Positions 32,817 through 42,012 of a stretch of DNA of 64,000 nucleotides are shown here, piece after piece. A program made the position numbers and the translations under genes. The DNA lies in contig CAZGHS010000002.1 of NCBI GenBank assembly GCA_964525495.1, positions 1 through 64,000 of the forward strand, given 5' to 3'. Under the pieces are notes generated by a model. That model made no database searches, had not been told where the DNA came from, and was given only the letters and a program-made list of their open reading frames with translations. Source of the DNA: CAZGHS01 sp964525495 (GTDB lineage Bacteria; Patescibacteriota; Microgenomatia; JALYQM01). Position 1 is the stretch's first letter, and every line of letters starts with the position of its first letter.

Positions 32817-33026
32817 TGATACAATGCACCGGTTACGAGAAGTCGTACGCATTTTTGCGTATCTATTTCTCGAAACAAGCTCTTTAATAGGGGAATAACG
32901 ATTATTTATTCCTGCAGGGCCTCTTGTTTTGCTATATGCAGACCAGGAGGCTCTTCAGGAATGAGATGCAAACGAATGCGTCAGCCTGGAGATGGCAACA
33001 ATCCGACTAGGAAAGGAACACAAACC
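32817..33026 (+). promoter_or_regulatory. Extended -10 box and structured leader of the paralogue pair
   Basis: An extended -10 box (TGATACAAT, 32817-32825) precedes a leader of about 195 nt. It contains CGAGAA / TTCTCG (32836-32841 / 32867-32872) around TACGC-ATTTTT-GCGTA, and GGAATAA / TTATTCC-type pairing near 32893-32911. An AGGAGG (32945-32950) lies 10 nt before an in-frame ATG (32961), giving an alternative N-terminal extension of 22 residues for the next gene, or a leader peptide. Confidence 0.5.
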
Positions 33027-33311
33027 ATGGCGAATCCAGAGAACAGGAAAGATCCGAAGTACACAACGGTCGTTCGCAAATCGGGTCAGCAAGACAGCCA
33101 AAAGTCTGCGCGCATGGTGCTGACTCCGACTGAGAAGGCGAATGGGAACGCTATGAAAGCGGAAGTTTCAACGGTTCTTGCGAAAGCTGTCACGCCTGCC
33201 TCAACGCAGGGTAGCTACTTTGTGTCCTTTGCCAGTCAGACCGATCAAGCGTCGATTCGGGCAATTGCACGGAAGCATGGGTTTAACTGCGAGGTACAGT
33301 CGCAGAGCTAG
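33027..33311 (+). CDS. Small GC-rich protein of unknown function, paralogue A
   Basis: 94 residues from ATG 33027 (GGAAAGGA upstream); an ATG at 32961 with its own AGGAGG is in frame, but the start at 33027 aligns with that of paralogue B (MANP versus MTSP). The C-terminal 50 residues share the pattern MKxxVxxVLxxxVT, xYxxxxxxDQxSxxxIA, then RxxGF with paralogue B. The region is visibly richer in G and C than its neighbours, suggesting horizontal acquisition. No domain was recognised; the pattern of one short helix-strand module per protein hints at a small alpha/beta fold. Confidence 0.6.
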   Translation: MANPENRKDPKYTTVVRKSGQQDSQKSARMVLTPTEKANGNAMKAEVSTVLAKAVTPASTQGSYFVSFASQTDQASIRAIARKHGFNCEVQSQS

Positions 33312-33335
33312 TGAAGTCCAGGTCAGCAAATATGG

Positions 33336-33363
33336 GAGCGGTGACGCTCACTGCTAACCGCTC
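33336..33363 (+). promoter_or_regulatory. Hairpin between the two paralogues
   Basis: GAGCGGT (33336-33342) pairs with ACCGCTC (33357-33363). No T tract follows, so it may stabilise the mRNA or regulate translation of paralogue B, whose AAGGAGAAGGAAG Shine-Dalgarno lies just after it. Confidence 0.5.
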
Positions 33364-33384
33364 TCATCGGTAAGGAGAAGGAAG

Positions 33385-33660
33385 ATGACAAGTCCAGCTA
33401 AGAAAGCGCCACACGAGGTCGACGAACCAAATGTAATGTACCCGCAGGGATCCACCAACAGATATCTTTTTCCGCTGACGGGTGCAAATGCTGTCCTCAT
33501 GAAATCAAACGTAGAAGCAGTTTTGAGAGTAAGGGTGACTCATGTTCGGGCTGGCATTTACAGTCTGCCCATTTTCGACCAGCAAAGTCTTGCCTTGCTG
33601 AAGGGAATCGCTCGTCAAGCAGGGTTCGAAGTTCGGACAAGCCTGTCCTCCTCCTCTTGA
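33385..33660 (+). CDS. Small GC-rich protein of unknown function, paralogue B
   Basis: 91 residues, ATG 33385 with a strong AAGGAG 10 nt upstream, ends TGA. The shared region with paralogue A is LMKSNVEAVLRVRVT, then GIYSLPIFDQQSLALLKGIA and RQAGFEVRTS. The N-terminus (MTSPAKKAPHEVDE) is unrelated apart from the first residues. Tandem duplication of a GC-rich gene is the simplest reading. Function unknown; the conserved D-Q-x-S and Gly-Phe positions would be the first to test. Confidence 0.6.
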   Translation: MTSPAKKAPHEVDEPNVMYPQGSTNRYLFPLTGANAVLMKSNVEAVLRVRVTHVRAGIYSLPIFDQQSLALLKGIARQAGFEVRTSLSSSS

Positions 33661-33664
33661 CCAA

Positions 33665-33716
33665 GTAAGAGCCATTCAGCACGTTGCCAAAAACAACAAT
33701 GCCGACTGGCTCTTAC
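33665..33716. repeat. 10-bp perfect inverted repeat after paralogue B
   Basis: GTAAGAGCCA (33665-33674) and TGGCTCTTAC (33707-33716) with a 32-nt loop. On the plus strand it is followed by A residues, on the minus strand a T tract precedes it, so it is not a standard terminator for the GC-rich genes; it may act as a processing or stability hairpin. Confidence 0.55.
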
Positions 33717-33747
33717 AAAAAAAGCATCTCAAATCGTTATTCCCCAC

Positions 33748-34674
33748 TTACTTTACCAAATCATGGAAGGCCACTGGCTTTTCACCTTCCATCTGTACCA
33801 TATCCAAATCAAGTTCATTCTCTTCCAGTACTGCACTCAATACCTTCATTCGCATTTTATGTACTCCATCCCAATCACCACTATTTACCGGCAAATTAAG
33901 TCGTTCGGCCATCTCTTTTTCAAGTAACAGATTTCCTTCATTATCTACAAACACTTCCGTCCAGGTTCCTGGCCATGGGGTATACGCCCGTATCATCCGT
34001 TCTATCTCTTCTGCACTCTGATTCCAATCAATTTTTCCGTTATCCCTAGACAATCGATAGGTATAAGTAGCCTGACTCTCATCTTGCTCAGTTCCTTTTA
34101 TCTCTCCATTCAAATATTTCGGTAACAACTCCATGAGCAGTTCAGTACCCAACCTAAATCCCTTATCATAATACGTCTCGGGTACTTCAACAGGTGACAC
34201 TTCGAATTCTGTAATCCCCAGTACAGGTCCGGCATCCATCTCTTGCACCAGCAGCATGATTGCGACACCAGACACGGGCTCTCCAGACAAAATTGCCCCA
34301 ACCGCTGGCGCCGGTCCACGCAATTTAGGCAATATACTTGGGTGAATATTTACGATGCCGTGAGGAAAAATATCTATAATTTCTTGAGGAAGTATCTTCC
34401 CGTAAATCGCTAAAACACCTACATCAGCTTTCAGTTCTCGCAATCGCTCGATAGCAGCTACATCTTTCCTCCACGAATCTGGAGTCATCAATGCAACGTT
34501 ATTCTTCGTTGCCCACGCACTTACTGGAGTAGGAGTCATTACTTGTTTACGTCCAACAGGTTTATCAGGTTGACTGACCACACCAACAATTTCATATAAT
34601 TCATTGGCTGCCAAAGCTTCCAGTGCTGGCAAGCTATGATGTGATGATCCAAAAAACACTACCTTATATTTCAT
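33748..34674 (-). CDS. fmt: Methionyl-tRNA formyltransferase
   Basis: 308 residues. VVFFGSSHHSLPALEAL is the N-terminal Rossmann start, and HPSILPKLRGPAPAVGAILS with VAIMLLVQEMDAGPV holds the catalytic Asn-His-Asp neighbourhood (Asn in VNIHPS, His, and Asp in EMDAG). The C-terminal half has the standard RAYTPWPGTW. The enzyme puts a formyl group on initiator Met-tRNA. It follows def by 2 nt and priA before that, a common bacterial order (priA-def-fmt). Confidence 0.95.
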   Translation of the reverse strand: MKYKVVFFGSSHHSLPALEALAANELYEIVGVVSQPDKPVGRKQVMTPTPVSAWATKNNVALMTPDSWRKDVAAIERLRELKADVGVLAIYGKILPQEIIDIFPHGIVNIHPSILPKLRGPAPAVGAILSGEPVSGVAIMLLVQEMDAGPVLGITEFEVSPVEVPETYYDKGFRLGTELLMELLPKYLNGEIKGTEQDESQATYTYRLSRDNGKIDWNQSAEEIERMIRAYTPWPGTWTEVFVDNEGNLLLEKEMAERLNLPVNSGDWDGVHKMRMKVLSAVLEENELDLDMVQMEGEKPVAFHDLVK

Positions 34675-34676
34675 AC

Positions 34677-35219
34677 TTACTTAGCGAGTCCTTCCAATGA
34701 TATTTCTTCCAACTCATCCTTTTCATTGACCATATACAATTTACCTTTTTGAGCAATAATATGATCAGTAAAAAGAACACCATTCAAATGATCAAGCTCG
34801 TGTTGCACATAGCGAGAAAATGGTTCCTCTAGCTTAGTCCTATGTTTCTTACCTCTTTCGTCAATATATTCAACTTCTACACCAAGTGGTCGGATGACAG
34901 GACCATAAAAATTCGGAATAGACAAACATCCCTCAAGAAACGTATCACCTTTCCTCGTTTTTCCTGTACCAAGCTCTTCACTCTGCCAGACTATAGTTGC
35001 ATTTATATATACTCTAAATTTTTTCTTGCCCTCTCTCAAGATAAAAATCCGTTTTGAAGCCGCAATCTGTGGTGCAGCAATACCCACTCCTTCTATTTTG
35101 CTGTGCTCCAACGCATACCAAAGATCTTCGATAATTTCACGAACCTCTTTATCTACCTTAATCACAGGATCAGCAACCTGGCGAAGTGAAGGATGAGGAA
35201 CTACAACTATATTTTTCAT
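34677..35219 (-). CDS. def: Peptide deformylase
   Basis: 180 residues from ATG 35219. Family motifs: GVGIAAPQI, EGCLSIPNF (metal-ligand Cys) and QHELDHLNG (two His ligands and catalytic Glu). It removes the formyl group from nascent proteins. The ATG overlaps the priA stop (ATGA), so translation is coupled; the open frame upstream of 35219 overlaps priA and is not used. Confidence 0.95.
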   Translation of the reverse strand: MKNIVVVPHPSLRQVADPVIKVDKEVREIIEDLWYALEHSKIEGVGIAAPQIAASKRIFILREGKKKFRVYINATIVWQSEELGTGKTRKGDTFLEGCLSIPNFYGPVIRPLGVEVEYIDERGKKHRTKLEEPFSRYVQHELDHLNGVLFTDHIIAQKGKLYMVNEKDELEEISLEGLAK

Positions 35220-37204
35220 GCTGCGCTTTCTGGGTCTATATTTACTTTCCACCCAACAGGGACTATAGCGAGAAGTCTATCTATAATAGCTTTATCTCCC
35301 TTTAATAGTATCTGATAATACCATTTATTACGCAATTTAGGAATTAGCCCCGTAGTAGGCCCTAATATCTCCACAGCATCCGAGCCAGTCTCCACCAGTT
35401 GTCGATCCAGTAATTTTACCAGTACATCTGCCTTAGATGCAGCCTTTTCCTCACTTAAGTCAGAATATACAAGTTGTGCCATATGAGAGTAGGGAGGATA
35501 CAAAAGCGATTTACGAAACTCAATTTCCTGAGCATAAAATTTCTCGAACGAGTGTTCTGCTGCTGATAATATGCCGAAATGCTCAGGATTATATGTTTGC
35601 AAAACTACAATACCTTTTTTATCTCCACGTCCTGCACGTCCAGCGACTTGCGTGATTAGTGCGAACGTTTGTTCGGCAGATTTAAAATACGGCATATGCA
35701 ATGCTGTATCTGCATTCACAATTCCTACCATCGTAACGTTCGGGATATCCCACCCTTTTGTAATCATCTGAGTACCAATCAAAATATCTGCTTGATGAGT
35801 AACAAACTTTGTATAAATCTCTTCGTGGCTCCCTTTACGAGTCGTCGTATCACGATCCATGCGCAATACGCGGGCAGCAGGAAAAAGTTTATGCAGGTCT
35901 TGCTCAATCCGTTCAGTACCAGATCCAAGTGCTTTAATATATAAACTAGAGCAACTTGGACATTGCTGAACAATATCCTCCATATGATCACAATGATGAC
36001 AAACCAATTTGTTAGATAAGGATCCAAACAATTCTTTATGCAGTGTCAGTGCCACAGCACATCGTGGACACTCAGCAGTCCATCCACACATCCGACACAG
36101 CAAAGAAGAAGCAATTCCTCTTTTGTTTAAAAACAATAACACTTGTTCTTTTCGCTCCAATGCAGATCGTATAGCATTCTCCAAGTCGTCAGAAAGCGTG
36201 GAAAAATTTCTTTTTTTCAATTCTTCGCGCATATCTACAATATGTACTTTAGGCAACGCCGCATCCAATGCTCTATTTTTCAAAGTAAGCAATTTATGCG
36301 GATTATTCTCAAGCACTTGTTCTGTCAGAAAATAATCCTCGACGCGAGGTGTCGCGCTTCCAAGTATCAATGGAATAGAAAGTGCTTGTGCAATATGCTC
36401 TGCAGTTTTTACAGCATGATAGTGGGGAGAGGCATCTTGCTTATATGATCCGTCATGTGCTTCATCAATAATAATTGCTCCAAGATTATTAAAAGGTGCA
36501 AACAGTGCAGAACGCGATCCGATCACAATCGGCCGTTCTCCACTCAAACAATCCAAAACAGCCTGATACCGCTCACCTTCAGATATCTGACTATTAATAA
36601 CTGAAGTCTTTCCAGGAAATCGCTGTTCTACCCGAGCAATAGTTTGAGGAGTCAATGCAATTTCAGGAACAAGATAAATAACTTGTTTACCTTGTTTCAA
36701 AACATCAGCTATGACTTGTAAATATATTTCTGTCTTTCCACTTCCTGTTATCCCGAACAACAAGAATGATGTAAACGTATTAAGAGATCGAACGATCGTA
36801 TTATACGCAAATTGTTGTTCCTCATAAAAAGTTAAGTGTACTTCCGTGATAGCGTCTGGATTAGGATTAGCGCGCTTCTTTAAACGCACTTTCTTACGAA
36901 ACAGAAGTACTGTTTCAATACACATTCGCAACGGTTCGTGATAATACTCGGCCATCCAATGCGCAGTTTTAATCAATTGTAGAGTAAGAACAGGCAGTTC
37001 AACTACAATAGATACTACATCACGCACAGTAAACTCAGGCTCTGTATCATGAAGTGTTACGACAATACCTTGGACCTCTTTTTTTCCATACGGCACGACT
37101 ACACAGTGACCTATTTCTAAAGGCAAATCACCAGTAGAATACGTAAATGAACTTTTAGTAGGATCTCCGGGAATCAAAGCAACAATATCTGCAAATCGAC
37201 TCAT
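35216..37204 (-). CDS. priA: Primosomal protein N' (replication restart helicase)
   Basis: 662 residues. Motif I GITGSGKTEIYLQ (near 153), motif II DEAHDGSYKQ (near 246), motif III GSATPRVEDYF, and the zinc-binding Cys cluster CRMCGWTAECPRC...CHHCDHMEDIVQQCPSC (about 368-420, eight Cys) that is the PriA hallmark, then motifs V and VI GTQMITKGWD and QVAGRAGR. PriA reloads the replicative helicase at stalled forks. An extended -10 box (TGATATATT, 37211-37219 on the minus strand) lies 6 nt before the ATG, so the mRNA is probably leaderless. Confidence 0.95.
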   Translation of the reverse strand: MSRFADIVALIPGDPTKSSFTYSTGDLPLEIGHCVVVPYGKKEVQGIVVTLHDTEPEFTVRDVVSIVVELPVLTLQLIKTAHWMAEYYHEPLRMCIETVLLFRKKVRLKKRANPNPDAITEVHLTFYEEQQFAYNTIVRSLNTFTSFLLFGITGSGKTEIYLQVIADVLKQGKQVIYLVPEIALTPQTIARVEQRFPGKTSVINSQISEGERYQAVLDCLSGERPIVIGSRSALFAPFNNLGAIIIDEAHDGSYKQDASPHYHAVKTAEHIAQALSIPLILGSATPRVEDYFLTEQVLENNPHKLLTLKNRALDAALPKVHIVDMREELKKRNFSTLSDDLENAIRSALERKEQVLLFLNKRGIASSLLCRMCGWTAECPRCAVALTLHKELFGSLSNKLVCHHCDHMEDIVQQCPSCSSLYIKALGSGTERIEQDLHKLFPAARVLRMDRDTTTRKGSHEEIYTKFVTHQADILIGTQMITKGWDIPNVTMVGIVNADTALHMPYFKSAEQTFALITQVAGRAGRGDKKGIVVLQTYNPEHFGILSAAEHSFEKFYAQEIEFRKSLLYPPYSHMAQLVYSDLSEEKAASKADVLVKLLDRQLVETGSDAVEILGPTTGLIPKLRNKWYYQILLKGDKAIIDRLLAIVPVGWKVNIDPESAA

Positions 37205-37228
37205 GAAAAGAATATATCATGCCACACG

Positions 37229-39610
37229 CTATTCGTATGCACGCTTGAACTCTTCCTTTGCAGGCTGTAATTGTGTTGCTTTATATCGACATTCTTCTGC
37301 GATATTTTTGTCTAACTCGCTTTGTAATGTTTTATATTTCTGATAATGCACATTTCCAAGACGGTACCATCCATCCGCGAAATCCGGTTTCCATTCAGTC
37401 GATCGTTCAAGCATCTGCTGTGCTGTATCTAGTTTGCCCATTTCTTCATAGTAAATTGCCAAAGTCAGTAATGTACTAACATCAGTTGGCGCCAAAGTTT
37501 GTGTACGATCAGATGTTTGTAATAATTTTTCTTTATACAATTCATTATCAAAAAACGTTAAGTTGTAATATGTGTCAGCAAGCTTTTTCCAATAATTAAT
37601 ATTTTGAGGGCTCATCTCCACTGCACGGCGCGAGTTTTCCTCGGCAATTGGGACAAGTTCGGCTGCTACCGAGGCATCGTTCTGTTTCATCAGTGCATAC
37701 ACCATATTACTCTGTGTCCAACCAAGTTCAGAATAGTAGAATGGCTCATCGTCACGCAAAGCAATCGCTTCCAAGAATTGTTTTTGAGCTTGCCCAATTT
37801 GTGCTTGCCTATTCAGAGATCGTCCTTTAGAAAAAGCGATGTCAGCTAACCAAAAAGAGATAAGTTTTGACATCATAAACAAAAACAAAAATCCAATCAG
37901 AACATAGCTGACTGAACGCACCGAAGAAGGGATCTCATACCGACGGTCACCGAGTCGCATAACACGTCCAATAATCTGCTTATATAGGAAACTTCCACGC
38001 TCATGGCTGGCCAACACAGCAAGCAACGCGCTGAACAAAAAGAAATACAAGGCCACGACTACAACTGAGAATCCAAAAAAGTTTGTAACGAGAATGGTAA
38101 TAAAACCACACAGAATACCAATAGAAATAAGCATCGCATAATTCTCATCTTCAACATCAGCACCTGAAGTTTTTGACTTTTTCGAATGTTTAGACTGAAT
38201 AAGCGATTCGTCATGTTTTACAAAAGACAAATGTTTATACGACACATAAAACTTTAGCGCGAAGAACAAAAAGAACAATATATACATGACATATATACCG
38301 AGACCAAAAACACCAGTTGTTGCAAGAAAGTTTAAATATTCGTTATGTGCTTTATTATAGAGAAAATCCCACTCAGTAGTATTCAAAAGTTCCAGTGGCC
38401 TATTTTGATAAAACGCATAAGCAAAACTCTCGACACCTGAACCCAAAACAGGGAATCGTTTAAATATCTCGACCGCACCTCCCCATACAATAAAACGAAT
38501 TCTTCCCGTCTCAGTACCACCTGCTTCCAACGGCACAGTCTCCTGTACGGCAGTATTCTGCGCAACCCCAGCGGATCCAAGTCGAAATGCTTCAGGGGAC
38601 AAATACACAAAACCGAAGATTAGGAGCACACAACTCATAGCCACAACCCACCAGCGACCAATCGATGAATACACATATATAAGGAGTGCAAAACTTAAAC
38701 CAAGCAATACGAGCGAACATGTAAGCGCATAGTTCGAATACTTGTTATAAATTACCAAGTAAGCCCCAACTACTAATCCAGCCAACGCTAAAGACACAAC
38801 GGTCGAATACACTCTGTGTTTTGATTCATGCAGTCGCTTTGTATACACCAGCACGGCATATATAACCATTCCGATCACCAGGGCTAAGAGTCCTGACCGT
38901 GAACCGGTATAAATAACACTCAGGAAAATCGAACAACAGGAAATAAAATAGAACGATTTATGAACTGTTCGCCTTTCATACAGGAAATAGCTAAACGCGA
39001 TAGGAAACACAGCCACCAAATACGCAGCCAGCCAGTTAGGCTGACCAAGCGAGGAAAAAACACGGGCTCGCACATTCTGCACCCAAAACTCAGCATCAAC
39101 TCCAAAATGCTGCGCAACTCCATAAATAGATACAAGCGTTGCTGAAATAATCGAAGTAATAAGCATTGAATGCGCAAATTTCTTTTCAAACAAATTGCTT
39201 ACAAACGCCCAGTACAGCAATAAATATGAAATCGTAGAGAGTAGGCCACCATGAAAACGCGAATAATAACCCCAGATCGAGGTGTGTTGATCAATCGAGT
39301 ATATTGTCGAAAGTACTTGCGACAGCAAAAAAAGAGCCAAAGCATAATCGGGGAATGTGCGCCTAAATATCACCCGACCTTCAGCCACACACCGCGCAGC
39401 CCAGAGAGTCCCAACACCAATCGCAATTCCGTAAACAAGATACATTTTGTTATATTCAAAAAGTTCATAGGTAAACGGATCAACATTAAATATAAACCAC
39501 GGAAACGGAAAGTATTTAGTAAAGGGATAAAATACTAAAGGAGTCAGCAAAAATAAAAGTATAAACAGGTAGAAAATACCTTTCTGTAAAAACGAAGAAA
39601 CATCTTTCAT
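37229..39610 (-). CDS. O-antigen ligase family membrane protein with C-terminal TPR repeats
   Basis: 793 residues. About twelve membrane segments occupy residues 10-560; the Wzy_C/O-antigen ligase region includes SSLGQPNWLAAYLVAVFPI and the large external loop GSGVESFAYAFYQNRP, followed by NKAHNEYLNFLATTG, which matches the conserved His-containing motif of Wzy_C ligases. The C-terminal 190 residues are TPR-like (FLEAIALRDDEPFYYSELGW, YEEMGKLDTAQQMLERSTEW). It may polymerise or ligate surface polysaccharides or glycosylate proteins. An extended -10 box (39617-39625) lies 6 nt before the ATG. Confidence 0.8.
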   Translation of the reverse strand: MKDVSSFLQKGIFYLFILLFLLTPLVFYPFTKYFPFPWFIFNVDPFTYELFEYNKMYLVYGIAIGVGTLWAARCVAEGRVIFRRTFPDYALALFLLSQVLSTIYSIDQHTSIWGYYSRFHGGLLSTISYLLLYWAFVSNLFEKKFAHSMLITSIISATLVSIYGVAQHFGVDAEFWVQNVRARVFSSLGQPNWLAAYLVAVFPIAFSYFLYERRTVHKSFYFISCCSIFLSVIYTGSRSGLLALVIGMVIYAVLVYTKRLHESKHRVYSTVVSLALAGLVVGAYLVIYNKYSNYALTCSLVLLGLSFALLIYVYSSIGRWWVVAMSCVLLIFGFVYLSPEAFRLGSAGVAQNTAVQETVPLEAGGTETGRIRFIVWGGAVEIFKRFPVLGSGVESFAYAFYQNRPLELLNTTEWDFLYNKAHNEYLNFLATTGVFGLGIYVMYILFFLFFALKFYVSYKHLSFVKHDESLIQSKHSKKSKTSGADVEDENYAMLISIGILCGFITILVTNFFGFSVVVVALYFFLFSALLAVLASHERGSFLYKQIIGRVMRLGDRRYEIPSSVRSVSYVLIGFLFLFMMSKLISFWLADIAFSKGRSLNRQAQIGQAQKQFLEAIALRDDEPFYYSELGWTQSNMVYALMKQNDASVAAELVPIAEENSRRAVEMSPQNINYWKKLADTYYNLTFFDNELYKEKLLQTSDRTQTLAPTDVSTLLTLAIYYEEMGKLDTAQQMLERSTEWKPDFADGWYRLGNVHYQKYKTLQSELDKNIAEECRYKATQLQPAKEEFKRAYE

Positions 39611-39660
39611 ACAAGCAGTATATCAAAACTATCTGTCTTTACGCAGCTCACTAAAGACCG

Positions 39661-39666
39661 TATACT
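39661..39666 (+). promoter_or_regulatory. -10 box of the mreB operon
   Basis: TATACT, ending 7 nt before the mreB ATG, with TTTACG at 39638-39643 (17-nt spacer). The transcript would start at or next to the A of the ATG. The divergent O-antigen-ligase promoter lies in the same 63-nt gap. Confidence 0.65.
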
Positions 39667-39673
39667 ACCAACC

Positions 39674-40729
39674 ATGCTCGAAAGAATCTGGAATGCGCTG
39701 TCATATGACATTGGAATAGATTTGGGAACCGCAAACATTTTGGTTTTTGTAAAGGGAAAAGGTATTATCATACGTGAACCCTCCATTGTTGCACAACACA
39801 AAAAAACAAAACAAATTATAGCCTTCGGTAACCAAGCAAAACGTATGTTGGGAAAAACCCCTGCATCGATTCATGCGATTAAACCATTGCAAGGTGGTGT
39901 AATCTCAGATTTTGACGTCGCTCAAGAAATGCTGCACACGCTTTTTAAAAGAGTTCACGAACATTCCTCAAGCGGAATCATTCCAAAAATACCTCGACCG
40001 CGTGTAGTTATCGGTATCCCCGCTGGAGTAACTGAAGTTGAACGGCGTGCAGTGCAGGAAGCTGCGATGCGAGCGGGTGCACGGATCGCATACCTTATCG
40101 AAGAACCTATGGCTGCAGCGATCGGTGCAAAATTGCCAATAGAGGAGCCAACAGGGAGTTGTATCGTAGATATTGGTGGTGGCACTACTGAAATGGCTAT
40201 TATTTCACTCGGCGGCTTAGTCGTAAATAAATCGCTTCGTATCGCAGGCAACGAATTCGATCAACACATCGTCAACTATATCCGCCATCGCTACAATCTC
40301 TTGATCGGTGAGCGAACAGCAGAAGAATTAAAAGTCGAAATCGGTACTATTCTCGAACTCGAAGAAGAAGAATTCACGGTGCGCGGACGTGACCTAATAT
40401 CTGGCTTACCGAAAGCAATAACAGTTCGCAGTTATGATATTCGTGAAGCGCTCAAAGAACCTATTAACACTATTATTCATGCACTCTCAGATATGTTGGA
40501 AAATGCTCCCCCGGAGCTAATTTCAGATATTCTCCAGCGTGGAATATGCATAGCAGGAGGGGGTAGTCTTATTCGCGGACTGCCAGAGCTCATCGCACAC
40601 AGAGTAAATATGCCAGTATGGATAGCGGACGACCCACTCACATGTGTTGTGCGTGGATGCGCTAAAGTGCTTGAAGAGTTGACGCTCCTAGAAAAAGTAA
40701 AAATAGTAGGAGGCTTACGATATACCTAA
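39674..40729 (+). CDS. mreB: Rod shape-determining protein MreB
   Basis: 351 residues, actin fold: DIGIDLGTANILVFVKGKGI (phosphate 1), GSCIVDIGGGTTEMAIISLG (phosphate 2), IAGGGSLIRGLPELI (adenosine). MreB filaments guide the elongation machinery for rod growth. First gene of mreB-mreC-mreD-mrdA, all 1-8 nt apart on the plus strand. Confidence 0.95.
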   Translation: MLERIWNALSYDIGIDLGTANILVFVKGKGIIIREPSIVAQHKKTKQIIAFGNQAKRMLGKTPASIHAIKPLQGGVISDFDVAQEMLHTLFKRVHEHSSSGIIPKIPRPRVVIGIPAGVTEVERRAVQEAAMRAGARIAYLIEEPMAAAIGAKLPIEEPTGSCIVDIGGGTTEMAIISLGGLVVNKSLRIAGNEFDQHIVNYIRHRYNLLIGERTAEELKVEIGTILELEEEEFTVRGRDLISGLPKAITVRSYDIREALKEPINTIIHALSDMLENAPPELISDILQRGICIAGGGSLIRGLPELIAHRVNMPVWIADDPLTCVVRGCAKVLEELTLLEKVKIVGGLRYT

Positions 40730-40732
40730 TGT

Positions 40733-41509
40733 ATGACCACCAACAGTAGATTTCTCATTTTTTCCACACTTATGTGGGCAGGTATTTATACACTTGGAAC
40801 AATTCATATAACCGACCCCATTACCAAAGGCACGCTTCTGGCGATCTCTCCTGTGATGTATTCAGCCAACCGAGTAAAAGTAGAGATAAAAAACGAATTT
40901 GCCATCATAACAGAAGCAAGAACGTTGATCCGAAAATACCAGGCTGCATCTGAGCAGAATTTACAACTTAGATACGAATTAGGCCAGACCACCGTCATTG
41001 AACAAGAAAATGCGAAGCTACGCGAACAGCTGGGAGCTCCTGCACTAGATAAATTTAAATTAGTTCCAGCAAAAATTGTTTCCAAAGAAAACGGACTAAC
41101 TGTTGTCTTTGATAAAACAGATACTGTGATGAAAGACTCAGTTGTAGTGTATAAAAATAATTTCATCGGAAAAGTTAATAAAGTCTCAGACAGGTCCGCC
41201 ACCATCACACTTATTACCAATCCCAGTGTGCAAATGCCCGTAAATATCATTAATAACGAAAAGAAATCCATAAAAGGTCGTGGGGTAGGCCAATTCGGCA
41301 CTGGAATAACCGTAGAACAAATAGAGCAAAACGAGCAAATCCAAGTAGGAAACTTAGTTGTATTAGACAAATCGCCCGGTGCTCCCGAAGGAGTCATCGT
41401 GGGAGAAGTAACAGAGGTTGAAAAAATAGAAAGCGAACTATTTCAAACCGCAAAAATTTCATCATTCATACAGTTTGATTCCTTAGATACTGTTTTTATC
41501 ATTCAATAA
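40733..41509 (+). CDS. mreC: Rod shape-determining protein MreC
   Basis: 258 residues. One N-terminal membrane segment, a coiled coil of about 35 residues (IRKYQAASEQNLQLRYELGQ), then the beta-domain found in MreC, with VFDKTDTVMKDSVVVYKNNF and DKSPGAPEGVIVGEV. It links MreB to penicillin-binding proteins outside the membrane. Second gene of the operon. Confidence 0.9.
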   Translation: MTTNSRFLIFSTLMWAGIYTLGTIHITDPITKGTLLAISPVMYSANRVKVEIKNEFAIITEARTLIRKYQAASEQNLQLRYELGQTTVIEQENAKLREQLGAPALDKFKLVPAKIVSKENGLTVVFDKTDTVMKDSVVVYKNNFIGKVNKVSDRSATITLITNPSVQMPVNIINNEKKSIKGRGVGQFGTGITVEQIEQNEQIQVGNLVVLDKSPGAPEGVIVGEVTEVEKIESELFQTAKISSFIQFDSLDTVFIIQ

Positions 41510-41510
41510 T

Positions 41511-42005
41511 ATGCAAAAAATAATAGCTAATATAATTAAATATCTTCCACAATTAGGTCTTTCCATAGGATTAATATTTGCACAGCTACTATTTCTCAAC
41601 GTCAATATCATTGGTGTGTACTTATTTGGTCGGCTATTTACTACTACAGAAAAATTTAAGCTACTACCTGCGATAATTGTCATTACTTTAATATACGACT
41701 CGGCTAAAATTATTCCGTTCGGAAGCTGGGCGCTCAGCTTCTCTATTGTTGCTTTAATCATTGAAGTAGTTACTTCACTACTTCATATGCGTGATGAGAT
41801 CGGAAAGCCTACTCTGAGAGGAGAAGTATTGCTAACCATATGTATTGCACTCTGTGCAGCAGGTCAAGCAGCACTCGTGCGCGCAATTGCGGGTGAGTCA
41901 GTTGCACTTATCGACGAGTATAGTATAGTCGTGCTAACACTTATCTACGTTCTCATCTACAAAGTTACAGCCTCCCGCAGGCGACAAGATTATCTACATA
42001 TTTAA
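41511..42005 (+). CDS. mreD: MreD-like membrane protein
   Basis: 164 residues with five hydrophobic segments and little sequence identity to better-known MreD proteins; identification rests on its place between mreC and the PBP2 gene and its size and topology. It begins 1 nt after mreC, on the same strand. Confidence 0.75.
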   Translation: MQKIIANIIKYLPQLGLSIGLIFAQLLFLNVNIIGVYLFGRLFTTTEKFKLLPAIIVITLIYDSAKIIPFGSWALSFSIVALIIEVVTSLLHMRDEIGKPTLRGEVLLTICIALCAAGQAALVRAIAGESVALIDEYSIVVLTLIYVLIYKVTASRRRQDYLHI

Positions 42006-42012
42006 TAACAAA

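Noticed and set aside
32961..33026. Earlier ATG of paralogue A preceded by AGGAGG
   Set aside because: The added 22 residues have no counterpart in paralogue B, so it is treated as a possible leader peptide or alternative start.
33665..33716. Rho-independent terminator for the GC-rich paralogues
   Set aside because: The stem is good but is followed by A residues on the plus strand, with no U tract, so termination is not supported.
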